DNA of 64,000 bases from Castanea sativa (lineage: Eukaryota; Streptophyta; Magnoliopsida; Fagales; Fagaceae): NCBI RefSeq assembly GCF_040712315.1, contig NC_134013.1, positions 90,650,001 to 90,714,000 on the forward strand. The letters are read 5' to 3'. Every line of letters begins with the position of its first letter. The stretch's first letter is position 1. The notes beneath the pieces are model-generated. The model saw nothing but the letters and a program-made list of their open reading frames with translations. It searched no databases and was not told the origin of the DNA. The translations under genes and the position numbers were made by a program. Shown piece after piece: positions 20,463 through 32,173 of this stretch.

Positions 20463-22027
20463 GTGAGGCTTAATACCATCATTTTTATTCTATTTTTAAA
20501 TGCTAATGTGATGTTTTAAATGTTTGTAGAGAATAGATATCATGCTACGAATCCCAAGAAGTTCCCAAATTCTCTATTTATTCACTTAAATGTCCAATTC
20601 ATTTTCAGTCTTTGATCAGCTTGTTCTATTTTGCATATTCTCATTATCTATTAATTGGCTGGTTTGTACTACAACTCTATGCAACTCTAGGATTTTATTA
20701 CATGTCTAGCCATCATATAGACTACTACAATTCTTAGAATACACATAATATAACATCGATTGATCAATCTAATATTCATATCTGATTATTCTCCCTTTTT
20801 TTTAATAAGTAGGAAATTAATATATATCAATAAAGACAAAACTTAGATACAATACTTTAGGTGCTATTTCTTAGGTATCCTTTTTAATTTTTTGACATCT
20901 GTCTAATTAAATAAGTCAACTAACAGACATTAACACCGTCTCTTTTCTATTTTCTTTTTTTTCTTTTTCTGGTTCATCATCTCTTTCAGATCTATCAAAC
21001 TTCTCACGGATGCGTTAAAACCCATTTATAGAACCCACAAGAAAACCCTTGAACCCCAACTTCTCCTAGATATCATGCTACCGTCCATGGTCTATTCAAG
21101 AACCAAGAATCCCAAGAAGTTCCCAGGACAAGCAAAAATTATTATTACATGAGAGTTGAGACTTAAAGCCTGCATAATATTGTCATGTGACTATTACATT
21201 TGTTTTCTTTGTAATCATTTTGAGTTGGGGCCAATTGAAAGTTATGTACTAATTTTATGTGCTTAAACTCTGAAAGGATAGTTTAAACGGTCTTGTAATG
21301 TATTAGGACCTAATTCTAATTCAAGTTCTTGAAGGCATTTGGTGGAATATTTTTTTGATTATCTTTAAATTTGTAAAAACAAAAATTTAATTTGTAAAAA
21401 AAAATTGCTATTTAGTTGTGCCATTGTTTCAACACACCTGATAATCAAAGAGGCCTATCCAAAGTCATGCAAAAATGTGTTTCGTTGTTGGTATTGGTAT
21501 CGAGAGTTTATTGTCATAGGTAGAGTCAAGGCCAATTATTAGTTTCATACTAGATCGCTCATATGAGATAGTTTATGGTATTTTATTGTTAAAAGATTTA
21601 TTGAGCTCTTAGAACAGTTTTCCAATAACTTGTAAAATAAGTTTGCATAAAAGAGAAAAAAAAAAAAACAAATATCTTTTGTTCAGATAGATTGTAAAAT
21701 AATAAATTCTAAATTGCTTGTTAATGATCCAAATAAATGACCTTATAATTCACAAATGTGATTTATTTAAGTGCCATTTAGCCAAAATAATATCAATTAC
21801 GAGAGTACGAGATATACATAGACCAATTACAAAATAATGTGTACATCAAACCTGCCAGCAAGAGGAGAATTTCTAGAATTAATCTACCTGCTTTATTATT
21901 AAAATCTCATTGTTTAAATAACAGTGTTGTTACAAAGTTGATTATCAACCGAATTACAATGACAGGATAATTGAACATAAAATAATCTAAAAACTCAATC
22001 AGATATCTCTGCCAAAAAACTAGGAAT
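20463..22027. other. Intergenic AT-rich DNA
   Basis: No gene recognised. A small repeat (ATATCATGCTAC ... AATCCCAAGAAGTTCCCA) occurs at about 20537-20568 and, with extra sequence inside, at 21069-21117. Confidence 0.6.
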
Positions 22028-22314
22028 TTATTTGCTGAATTCTAACACTAATCGATTACTAACAGCTCCCTTGGATAAAGGAACCACTCCAACCATCAAC
22101 AAATTTTGATGTTCAGCAACAACATAGTGTTTGTTTTTGCCTAGAAATTGATCCGACTGATATTGAACCTGAAAAAGAAATGCATAAAGTTAAGATACTT
22201 TAACAACAGCTCACACAAAAAATAAACAACACAGCAGAATAAAATATCAAACTTACCTCTCCTGCATAATGAACAATGGTTCACACTTAAGCATTATAGT
22301 TAGGGAACATAATT
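22028..22314 (-). pseudogene. Myosin XI motor-domain relic
   Basis: Two decayed exons on the minus strand. 22257-22314 ends IVHYAGE before a GTAAGT donor. 22028-22168 begins after a TTCTTTTTCAG acceptor and reads VQYQSDQFLGKNKHYVVAEH. Together they match the conserved plant myosin XI motif HYAGxVxYQ...FLDKNKDYVVAEHQ. Stops interrupt the first piece, and the second loses similarity after QNLL and ends in TAA. The rest of the motor, the IQ motifs and the tail are not visible nearby. Confidence 0.7.
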
Positions 22315-22741
22315 CTGCAATTTAATGCCACATATGACAAAAATAAGTTAGATAACTAGCTCCCTTTTCTTTTTAAAAAAACAGAAATTAGTATAAGAAC
22401 TAGTTTCTTTGTAAGAACAGAAACACAAAGTAAAAAATTTAAACTTTGGCCAATACCAATAAGCAGGTTTCATAGTGACATTGGATATACCAAAATATGC
22501 CGAAAGGTGGCCTAGAGCAATAGCAACTCTGAACCCACGACCTAGGTCGTGATGTCCTTATGCCACGCTAGAAATTAATTTTCTTCTTTATTAAAGTCCT
22601 TCCACCTAATTATAGAGCTACCCATATGCCTCTTTTGCTTCCAAACTAAAATTTTCCTCCTAGCCACTCATAATTACAACTTGCACCCAACACAAAACGC
22701 TTTGAAACTAAAATTTTCCCTTAACCACTCATAATTACAAC

Positions 22742-25700
22742 CTGGGATGCACAGACACGGCGCCAGAGGTGCCGCACCCGCATCCGACGCGACGCAACGC
22801 GGGGATGCGCTAGGGACGCTGCTGCTCGCACGTTGGGCCGCGTCTGCCACGTGTTTTTTTTTTCTCACGACTCGCGCCGACGCAGCTCAAACTCGGCACA
22901 ATTCACGCTAAATTGGGCTGATTTGCGCTGACTCGGGCCGTATCGGCCGTATCGGGCAATACCGGCAAAACCGCCGAAATGGCCCATTCAGGCCGAAATT
23001 CAAAAAAAAAGAAGAAGGTGCAAAACACACCATTTGAACTTAATAACAAACCCTAAAGGGCTGAAACTCTCTCACGCATTCTCACTTCATCAAACCAAAC
23101 TTTAGCTCTCTCTCACGCCGCGTCACTCTTCTCTCTGTGCTCTTTGCGGTCTCTCTCACGCCGCATTCTCACTTCATCAAACACCTGCACTTTAGCTCTC
23201 TCTCACGCCGTGTCGCTCGTCTCTCTGTGCTCTCTATGGTGTGCTCACTGCGGTCTCTCTCTGCCTCTCTGTCTCTGCTCTCCGTCTCCCCTGTGAGACA
23301 CAGCCATTCGGCACTCAGTCACTTCATTCAAACTTCAACTCTCTCTCACGCATTCTCAACTCAAGTATTGATATAAAGCTTTCAATCTTAGTTTGATTTG
23401 TGATTTTTGAATCTGTGAATGTGAGTTGTGAATCTTAGTTTCTTTTCAATCTTAGTTTTATTTAGTTAATAGTTATTATTTGTGAATCTGTGAACTTGGT
23501 TTGATTTATTATTAATTTATTTAGTTAATAGTTATTATTTGTAGGTTAAATTGAATCTATTGAATTTGCAATGGACGAAGTTACTAGCACAAAAACTTCA
23601 CCTTCATCTAATCAAGAAGTGCCAAATGATGAATCTCCTCTTTGGCAGTATGTGAATAAAATAGAAAACCCACCTGGTGCATCTGTTAAATCAGGGAGAA
23701 ACACATACTTTAAGTGCAATTATTGTGGTGTAGTTTATATGGGATCTTATTCTAGGGTTAAGGCCCTAAGGTGACACCGAGTCATAGGCTGGAAATGTAG
23801 CAAATGCATGATCAAGTTGAGAATGATAAGTTAGAGAGAGAACGGAGAAGTCAAATTCCCTTACCCCCACCTCCCCCAGGCTGTGGGCCTATACCTATTT
23901 CCCCATTTCGAAGACATGAAGGGAGTGATAGTACAAATTCGATTGATGGTAAGAGGAGTAAGGTGACTGTGAATACTACTTTGGAGAAAGCATTCCAGAA
24001 TAATGCTAGACATGAATTGGATAGCAGAATTGCTAGGATGTTTTACACCGGTGGGCTTCCATTTAACTTTGCAAGGAACCCATATTCCTCCTGGATACAA
24101 TGCCTTGAGAACAACACTTTTGCAAAAAGAAAGAGCTCATGTTGAAAGACTTTTGAAACCAATTAAGGACTTTTGGCTTGAAAATGGTGTAAGTATAGTT
24201 TCTAATGGATGGTCAAATTCACAAAGGAGGCCTCTTATTAATATTATGGCTGTATTAGATAGGGGTCCAGTGTTTATAAAGGCAATTGATGGGCCAGGTG
24301 AGTTCAAAGACAAACATTATATTGCTGAGGTGTTGAAGGATACTGTAAAAGCAATTGGACATGAAAAAGTTGTCCAAGTCATCAATGATAGTGCTAGTGT
24401 GATGAAGTCTGCTGGATCTCTTATTGAAGGTGAGTATCCTAAAATATTTTGGATACCATGTGTTGTCCACACTCTCAATTTAGCTTTGAAGAATATTTGT
24501 GCAGCAAAAAACTCTGAAAAGAATGAAGTTACATATGAGGAATGTAGTTGAATTACACGTATTGCTGATGATGCATCCTTCATACGTGTTTTTATCATGA
24601 ACCATTCAATGAGATTGGCAATGTTTAATGAATTTTGTCCATTAAAACTGCTCCAAGTTGCTGATACTAGATTTGCTTCGGTTGTTGTAATGCTAAAAAG
24701 GTTGAAGTTGATAAAAAGATGCCTTCAAGCCATGACTATTAGTGACCAATGGGCTTCTTATAGGGAGGATGATGTTGGAAAAGCTTAAAAAAGTGAAAGA
24801 TATGATTCTAAGTGATCTTTGGTGGGATAATATTAATTATATCCTTGAATTCACAGCATCTATTTATGATATGCTACGAATAGCCGACATAGATTAGTCT
24901 TGTCTTCATCTTGTGTATGAGATATGAGATTCAATGATAGAGAAGGTGAAGGCAGTAATATATCGGCACGAAGCCTTGGAAGATGATCAGTATAACTCAT
25001 TTTGGAGTGTGGTGTATGATATACTCATTGATCGATGGACTAAAAATTGTACACCACTACATTGCTTTCGGAGAATCCAAAACGCATCCCTCTACATCGA
25101 GATCATGAAATTTCTATGGAAAGGAGCAAGTGTTTGGATCGATACTTTGAAGATGTGAATGAATTAAGTGTGGTGAAGTTTGAGTTTGTAGCATTTTCAG
25201 GAGGGAGGTTTTCTTCACCAGTTGCCTTAACAGATAGGTGGGTCTTACAACTCTTGGTTTGGTAGCAATACCATGGCTCCGCATTTCCAACTCTTCAAAC
25301 CCTTGCCCTTAAACTTCTTGGACAACCTTATTCATCCTCATGTGTTGAGAGGAATTGGAGCACATACAAATTCATTCATTCCTTAAAAAGAAACAAAATG
25401 GCTCCGGCACACGCTGAGGATTTGGTATATTTGCATTCTAATCTTCAACTCTTGTCAAGGCGCAATGAGGAGTACGCACATACAGCAACAAAGATGTGGG
25501 ATATTGTAGGAGGCTCTTAAAATGAGAGCAACATACATGGAGGAGCTAGAATTCTTGAGAGTGCAGCCCTTACACTAGATGAGCTAGAGTTGAAGGCCAT
25601 GGTTATTAGGAATGCTAGCACTAATGCTACTACTAGTGAAAGTGAAGTTCGAAGTGAAGCTATTGATCTTGATGATGATGATGTTGGTGTTTGATTGTCT

Positions 25701-26028
25701 TGTTGATTGCCTTTTATTTAGTTTTAGTTTCAAACTTATGAGTTGTATTCTAATTTCTGAACATCATGGAATGTTTTAGTTTCAATCTTGTGGGTTGTAT
25801 TTAATTTATGAACATCATGTTTTAGTTATTATCTACTATTTCTCTTAAATTTAGTATATGTTTATATAATGTGAAAAATTATGCTTAGCAATATATTAAA
25901 AATATAAATAAAAATATTTTTAATAATTTTTTAATTGCCGAGTCCCGCCGCACCTGCACCCACCTTTTGCAAAAATTGCCGAGTTCCGCATCCACACCTG
26001 AGTCCAGAAACGCACCTGTGCTTCATAG
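22742..26028 (+). mobile_element. hAT transposon, degenerate, with TSD and TIRs
   Basis: A 3287-bp element. Left end CTGGGATGCACAG, right end reversed CTATGAAGCACAGG, matching at 10 of 13 positions. Flanks ATTACAAC (22734-22741) and ATGACAAC (26029-26036) form an 8-bp TSD with one mismatch, the hAT size. The subterminal regions are rich in GC motifs (GCCG, CGGGC). An internal leader (about 23069-23240) is duplicated around CTCTCTCACGC. Confidence 0.88.
23571..25694 (+). pseudogene. hAT transposase pseudogene
   Basis: Pieces of one transposase in order: N-terminal BED-type zinc finger (WQYVNKIE, FKCNYCGVVY) near 23640-23780; a proline-rich stretch near 23860; the DUF659/RNase H-like core from about 24090 to 24550 (GWSNSQRRPLINIMAV, VVQVINDSASVMKSAG, WIPCVVHTLNLALKN); and the C-terminal hAT dimerisation region near 25300-25480 (CVERNWSTYKFIH). 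The first frame stops at 23772 and others at 24549, 24786 and 25156, with frame changes between them, so no functional transposase is made. The acidic tail (DDDDVGV) ends at 25694. Confidence 0.88.
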
Positions 26029-26036
26029 ATGACAAC

Positions 26037-26851
26037 TTGCACCCAATACAAAACACTAATAGGCATGGAGAATAGACTTACTTTGAATGAGTCTGTTAAC
26101 ACCACACTAACATGGACCCATAACCCCTAATAATCAGAACACAAAGCCATAAGAAGTTTGGAAAAAAAGGGATCTCTATGAAGCATTTCAACAAACACTT
26201 TCTGCACCACTAAAAGAGGAAATAAAGTTGGTACCTTGCAAGTGCAGAAATGTTGCCAACATGGTGGTGATGATGAACAGAAAGAGATAAAAGATTGAGG
26301 AAAATGAAAAGCTTATTCAGTTTTTAGTTTTACCTTCACCAACCCGCCCAATTTTCAAATTAAAATTTGAATTTGCATGGAGGGTTAACGCAGCAGAGCT
26401 AACGGCTATTAAATATGGAGCTGTGTTGAGAAGATGGGGCAAGTAAGCTGATCTCAGCTATGTTTAATGACATGGTTCTAATCTATTGGCTGGGACTACA
26501 AGGTCAGCAAGCTGACCTTATAGCCCCGGACTGCTCAATAATTTCCCTTTTAGCATCTGCTAGAAAAATGCTACTACTAGAAAAGGTTTTGCAGTAGATT
26601 TTCGAATGCTATTACATGGCAAAATGGGCGGGTCAGGTAAGGTCAATCAGGTTGCGGGTCAAAAATAGGTCATTTTAAGCAGGTTAAAAACGGGTTTGGG
26701 TTAATTGGGTTGCGGGTCAAGTTGACCCGTATTTTTCACAAGAAATTTTAAAAAACATGTATTTGCCATTTAGAAAGTCATGCAACAAATTACTTGACGT
26801 AAAATGCATTATTTTGAATTCACCACTTATATCAAGAATGAATTACACTTA
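26037..26851. other. Intergenic DNA with hairpin and GGGTC-rich patch
   Basis: No gene seen. 26492-26527 can form a stem of 17 bp with two mismatches and a 2-nt loop. 26620-26740 is rich in GGGTC/GGGTTGCGGGTCAA words, typical of degraded plant hAT ends. Confidence 0.5.
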
Positions 26852-28470
26852 TTAATACTCCAGTTTCCTGAGCAGATCCTCATACTGGTCAAACCGCGTC
26901 AAATCAACAGCCCTCCCAACAGCAATCCCTTGCATGTGGACCTGGAAAATTACAAATACTATTAAGATATTCCCAAATAGCATGCAGCAGACCCAGCTGA
27001 AGAACACAAAACTGAATATTCCTATTCATAACACGATCTATTATTATTGTCTGGAAGACTGTATAGTGTATACGCACATGCATAGAGATTGTTAGAATTA
27101 TGGTTAAGTAATTAAACTCACCATTTCCTAATAACTTATGCATTCGGGACAATCGGTAATTTAACATAGTATCAAAGCAGGAGATCCTGAGTTTGATCTA
27201 TGTCATCTCTCTACCTCCCATTTAAAATGTTAATTCCCACTTGTTAAGCCCCTACTTATTATGGAGAAGTTTAGGCCCACAAGAGAGTGGAAGTATTAGA
27301 ATTATGGTTAAGTGATTAAACTCACCATATCCTAATAGCTTAAGCTTTTGGGATAGTCGATAATTTAACAGAGATAAAGAGAAGAGTTAATCTGAACTTA
27401 AAAATTTACATAAACTTCAAACAAGACATGAAACCCCAAGCAGAAATTAATGTAAAAGCTCTAATTGCCTAGAGAAAGTATCCAAACCACAAAGCATTCT
27501 ATAAAAATTGTTTTAAACATTCCATTCACAACGTGAGCATTTAAAAATCTAACATCAGCCTGCCTTGGGCTTGATTCAGGCAGCAAAAGGCATGAAAGAG
27601 ATCTAGAACCAAATTTTTGAGACAGATCATCAGCCCAATAATCTATAAAACCATAACTGCACCAGTTATTGATCAAAGAACTGACAAAACCTCTTAACTA
27701 GAGGAGAAGTAGAAAAAGCACAGGAGCCAAAATACCTTTGTGCAACTCCGAATTTGCCTGCTTTGTGACTCCTGAGGAGATCTCAAACACAATTTCTCAG
27801 CACCACAACTAATAGAAGGAACATTAGAACGATTTGGTTCAGAATGCTGGACAGAATCTGCATCTAAATATGGAACTGGCAGTTCATCCCCGACTGCTCT
27901 GGACATAACCACCTGAGAAGTTTCCTTTACATTGGAATTGTCCAGTAGCTGAATCCCAAAGAGCCTGCAGCCATTCCCAGTTCCCTGTCTCTTTTCACCA
28001 TTCTTTGTTAACAACCGATGAAAAAGACTGTTACAGCTTCCCCTCTATTAGACCAATATGTTGAGTTGTTGGAAATAGCAGGCAAAGAGTTGTTACCACT
28101 AAAGCTGAAAGAGTTTCCTTTTGCAGCAGTGCTGAACTTAGGCAATGGATATAAGTCTCGCCCACGTTGTGGCTCACAATATGAGAAAGCAGAGGGCTCA
28201 ACTAGGGATTTTCACACACCTAATACACAAAAGCAAGAAAGTGTTAATCACAAACCAACAAGCATAATTGGCATAAATAATTTCCCACTAGAAAACTTTC
28301 GAACCAAGTACAGGAAAATTTGGTGTTTGTGAAGTTAAAACAGCAGGCCGTGCCATTTTGTTCCGTGGTGTGGGTTGTTAGCTTGGTGGAGAGTTTGCCA
28401 CAAGTGGCTCCAATTCCCATGGTGAAACTTTATCTGGACGCACAATTGGTGAATGCTCAACCCACTGAAC
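26852..28470 (-). pseudogene. Auxin response factor (ARF) pseudogene, middle and C-terminal exons
   Basis: The minus strand shows ARF sequence in order. The exon starting at 28470 (after GTATTTCAG) reads VQWVEHSPIVRPDKVSPWE, then stops; ARFs have VQWDE...RPxRVSPWEIEP here. Next come NKMARPAVL and PNFPVLGSKV, then, with frame changes, RGRDLYPLPKFS and STYWSNRGE. An exon ending at 27736 reads GTGNGCRLFGIQL and SRQIRSCTK before a GT donor. The exon 26852-26941 reads VHMQGIAVGRAVDLTRFDQ and LLRKLEY-stop, where intact ARFs continue into the PB1 domain. Best fit is an ARF1/ARF9/ARF18-like gene. Stops, frameshifts and loss of PB1 make it dead. Confidence 0.88.
27090..27370. mobile_element. TRIM: miniature LTR retrotransposon with 77-bp LTRs
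   Basis: Two direct repeats, 27090-27166 and 27294-27370, start TGTTAGAATT/TATTAGAATT and end TAATTTAACA. A primer-binding-like sequence (TAGTATCAAAGC, close to the initiator-Met tRNA complement TGGTATCAGAGC) follows the first, and a purine-rich run (AAGAGAGTGGAAG) precedes the second. GAGAT flanks both sides (27085-27089, 27371-27375) as a perfect 5-bp TSD. Total 281 bp. It sits in an intron of the ARF pseudogene. Confidence 0.88.
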
Positions 28471-28591
28471 CTGAAATACAATACCATTCACAGTGAGATA
28501 AATTACAGCAAATATGAAGATAAGAAGAACCACTCAATTAAACCAAAACTAAAAGACACCCCAAAAATAAATCACTAGTCAACAAGTCGAT

Positions 28592-28813
28592 ATCCCACTG
28601 GGGAGAAACTCCCCTCCCATTTAGATTCTCCAATTCTCTCCAATTTTTAGCTTGATGTGATACGCATGGCATTTAAAAATCTAGTGGTCATTTAGTGGTT
28701 TACATGGGTTTTCCAAGACCATTGAATTTTTTAAATACCGCGTCTCACATCTAACTTAAAATTAGAGAGGATTTGAGGACTTAAGTGGGAGAGGATTTTT
28801 TTCCCCTCTGCTA
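28592..28813. mobile_element. MITE-like repeat, copy 1
   Basis: Shares an ordered set of words (CTCCCATTTA, CATGGGTTTT, GAATTTTTTAAATNCNGCGT, AATTAGAG) with 36525-36695, and its ends carry matching CTCC/GGAG-rich sequence. Boundaries are approximate. Confidence 0.6.
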
Positions 28814-28990
28814 AAAGCAAGCATAAGTGGGGTCACAACAATAGAAAACAAATAAGCTAGTCAATGGTTTCTAGGTGTGCACACATAAAAGACTTCATGA
28901 AGAAAAAATGCCACATTAAAAGTAGCAATGGGCAAATTCATCAGATCTGCATCACAAAGTTCACCTTAAGAGAAATTAAACTCCAACTAT

Positions 28991-30720
28991 TTTTTTTGAT
29001 AAGTAATAAGACTTTTATTGAAAAGAATTGAACATCATGGTCATGATAGTGAACACTTTGAACAATGAACCAAATACAAGAAAATCAAGAACTAAAGGAA
29101 ATAGAAACTAAAAAAATCAGATAAAGCAGTATAGTTCGTACACCCCCAAACATAAGCCCAAAGAAACAAAGTACGAAAAAGTAGACTTTTTAGATGTTCC
29201 AAAGTTCTCGCCTTATCTTCAAAAATCCGAGCATTACGTTCTTGCCAGACTAACCACATTACACATGCTGGGACCATATTCCAAATGGTTGAACGATGCT
29301 TTCCAAACCAGTTTCTCCAAATAAAGAAAAAAGAGTTCACTGACCTTGGCATTACCCATTGAATCCCAAACATTGTAAAAGCTTCACACCATTAGGCATG
29401 AGAGAACTTACAATGAAGAATAAGGTGATTCACTGATTCCCCATCGCAGCAACATAAGCAACACCTATTACCCAAAATCTGACCTTTCCTAATAAGGTTG
29501 TCAATGGTGAGTATCTCATCATTAGCTGGTGTCCATAAGAAGAAAGACACTCATTTAGGCACCTTAATATGCCATTTACACTCCCAAGGAAAAAGGCATC
29601 AGTGGTAGGACTAGATAATAGCTTATAAAAAGAGCGCACATCAAAAACACCTGATGTAGTCAATCTCCAGACCAGTTGTTCATCCCCCTCACCCCTCGGC
29701 ATAGAGGAATAAATAAACTCAAAGAATGAATAGACAGTAGTTGCTTGCCAATCTTGAGGACCATGACGGAACAATAAATTCTAGCTCCTCTCTCCTTTTG
29801 AATTTGATACAACCAAGTCAGAGACCCATGCTTCTTTAGAGATAGAGCAATCATACATAGAAGGAAATAGTTCCTTCAAAGGAGTAGGCCCATACCATGG
29901 GTTATGCCAAAAACTAACACAACTACCCTCCCCCACATTATACAGAATTTGGCTAAAGAACTTCTCTGTTCTTAATTTAATACTCCTCCACATCCCACAC
30001 CCGTGGGCACCACTTACCCCTCTAGTACACCAACCTCCTCTTGCCTCCCCATATTTATCTACTATATAACCTAACGCCATAGTCTATGTTTTTCTTTCCC
30101 AACCCACTTCCCAAGCAAAGCCTTGTTAAATAGCCCAACCCTTCGGATTCCCAAACCACCACATTCAATTGGCAAGCATACCTTGTCTTAAGCAACTAAA
30201 GGATACTTAAACACATCCTTTGAGGCCCCTCAAAGGAAATTCCTTTGAATCCTTTCTATTCTTGCTGCCACAGCTTGAGGGATAGTAAACAACGATAAAA
30301 AGTAGGTGGGAAGACTCAATAGGGTACTCTTTAACAAAGTAAGTCTACCACCTTTTGACAAATAGAGTCTTTTCCATCCAGCCAGCCGTTTCTCCATCTT
30401 TTCTATAATAGGATTCCAAATTGATGAATCCTTATAATGTGCCCCAAGGGGCATGCCCAAATATCTCATAGGCAGTGTGCCCACCTTGCAGCAAAGGATA
30501 CAAGCCAAACCATTCAAATTTCCAACATCACCAACAGGAACAATCTCACTCTTGCCTACATTAGCTTTCAAGCCTGTAATAGCTTCAAAGAAGATCAGCA
30601 CCATCTGCAAGTATAATAACTGTTCCCTAGAAGTATCACAAAACAAAATAGTATCATCATCAAAAAGAAGGTGAGAGATATGTATACCATCATTTTTTAG
30701 AAACATGAACCTAGAAAGTT
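28991..30720 (-). mobile_element. 5'-truncated L1 LINE
   Basis: Minus-strand ORF2 pieces: the end of reverse transcriptase ([13 protein letters not shown], where FADD is usual; [37 protein letters not shown]), then WW/zf-RVT sequence (VWRLTTSGVFDVRSFYKL, CVMWLVWQERNARIFED). A T-run at 28991 on the plus strand is the A-tail. The frame is broken several times. It lies within the ARF pseudogene region. I found no clear TSD. Confidence 0.85.
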
Positions 30721-31079
30721 GAATTTAGACCATTGCAACCAGATAGTTTAAGGGTCCGCCTAAAACCCAAACCAAGAAAAGTTGGTATGATTATAATTTA
30801 TCACTTATAATTTTAAACAACAAAATTAAACCCTTGACAAAGGTAGAGTCAAGGGCAAGAGGAAGTCTAGAAATAAAATAATCCAGAAATTTAAAATGCA
30901 CAGCTTTTAAGTTGCAACTCACAAGAACAAGAGATACTGAGATTACAAGTGTTACTGCTAAGATAACTCTTGGTTGAAAAGCTTAATAGAGCAGCTTGGA
31001 TATTTGGATATCTAAAAATTATAGTGCAACATTTTTTTTTTTTTATATAAGTAAAACAAAATCATAGTAATAGAGATGT
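30721..31079. other. No gene seen
   Basis: AT-rich sequence between the LINE and the hAT MITE, possibly remaining ARF intron. Confidence 0.4.
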
Positions 31080-31860
31080 ATGTCTCATGGCCAGTCCCAA
31101 GAGGTAAAGGCAGCAGTGCTGCTCCACAAGGCAATGGAATATGAGACCAGGGACGGAGCCAGAGTTTTGAGTTAAGGGGGACGGTTTTATTGTTGGCTGT
31201 GTGCAGTGGTTTCAACCTTTGACTCTGCTACACCTTTGTTGCTGAGTTTTTTTTTTTTTTTTGGTAAGAACAAAATTATTTTTGTTTAGAATTTTTTAAA
31301 TGACAAGGTTGTTTATTTTAAATAGAATTGGTTAATTGAGCTTAATTTTTTTTTAAAGTTTTACTATTGGTAATTTTTGTTGTTGAGCTATTTTTTGGGG
31401 CTTGTATATTTTGTTTTAGATTTTAGATCTATAATTTTTTTTTTATAGTCACTAAAATGAGGAAAATACTAGTGCTAAATTTTTTTTTATAAATTATTTG
31501 ATGTAATAAGTGGTTACTAGCAAGTGAAAAAATGATGAGAGTGGTGGGTCCATATGCGAACTAGTAAAAGTTTGCTACCAAAACTGTTTATAAAAATGTT
31601 GTAAAAAAGTTTGTGAGTATAATATTACTCTTAAAAGAATCAATAATATTGTTTAAGGGAAAAAAAAAAGTAATTTTATAGAATAAAATTGCTAAAATTA
31701 ATATACACACATATATATATAATAATTTTTTTTTTAAATGGGGGGGGGCATTGCCCCCCTAGTCCAAAGCTAGCAACGTCCCTGTATGAGACCACTCACC
31801 GATGGGGGAACTCCCACAAAGAAGGAAGAGGACCATCAATGTCAAAGAGCATTTATATGT
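31080..31860 (-). pseudogene. Possible ARF N-terminal exon relic split by a MITE
   Basis: If the MITE 31148-31784 is removed, the minus strand from about 31860 to 31080 reads a stretch resembling the ARF exon coding for CAGPLVTVPREGERVYYFPQ (matching words such as GGTCCTCTT, GGTGAG, GTGGAGCAGC). The similarity is weak and disrupted, so this rests mainly on position and strand relative to the ARF pseudogene. Confidence 0.3.
31148..31784. mobile_element. hAT-type MITE (637 bp) with perfect 8-bp TSD
   Basis: TATGAGAC occurs at 31140-31147 and 31785-31792. The ends read CAGGGACGGAGCCAGAG and, reversed, CAGGGACGTTGCTAGC. The inside is AT-rich without coding sequence and has a G9 run near 31740. 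Confidence 0.92.
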
Positions 31861-32173
31861 GAAAGCTATAAAACCAGCCAAGCCACCACAAAATGCCCAT
31901 ATTGAAAAGCTTTTCCATTTGATAATTAATGGTACTGAATGATTGCCTCTATTATTTAACTTTCTTCAATATCCTCAAAAATAAAATTCTACCATCTACA
32001 ATGATAGACAGTGATCAAAGCATCCGATAATTTTAAACTACACAGATCTTAGTCCCAAGCTTAATAGAGTAGCCTGGTTGCATAAAGGAATTATGGGAGG
32101 TTTTGAGTTCTTAAGGAAAGCAAGTAAAAGTTGAAGTCGCTGAATTGTTTTTAGCATGCAAGCATTATAATAG

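Noticed and set aside
26492..26530. Helitron 3' terminus
   Set aside because: A hairpin is present but there is no CTRR end following it and no TC start was found.
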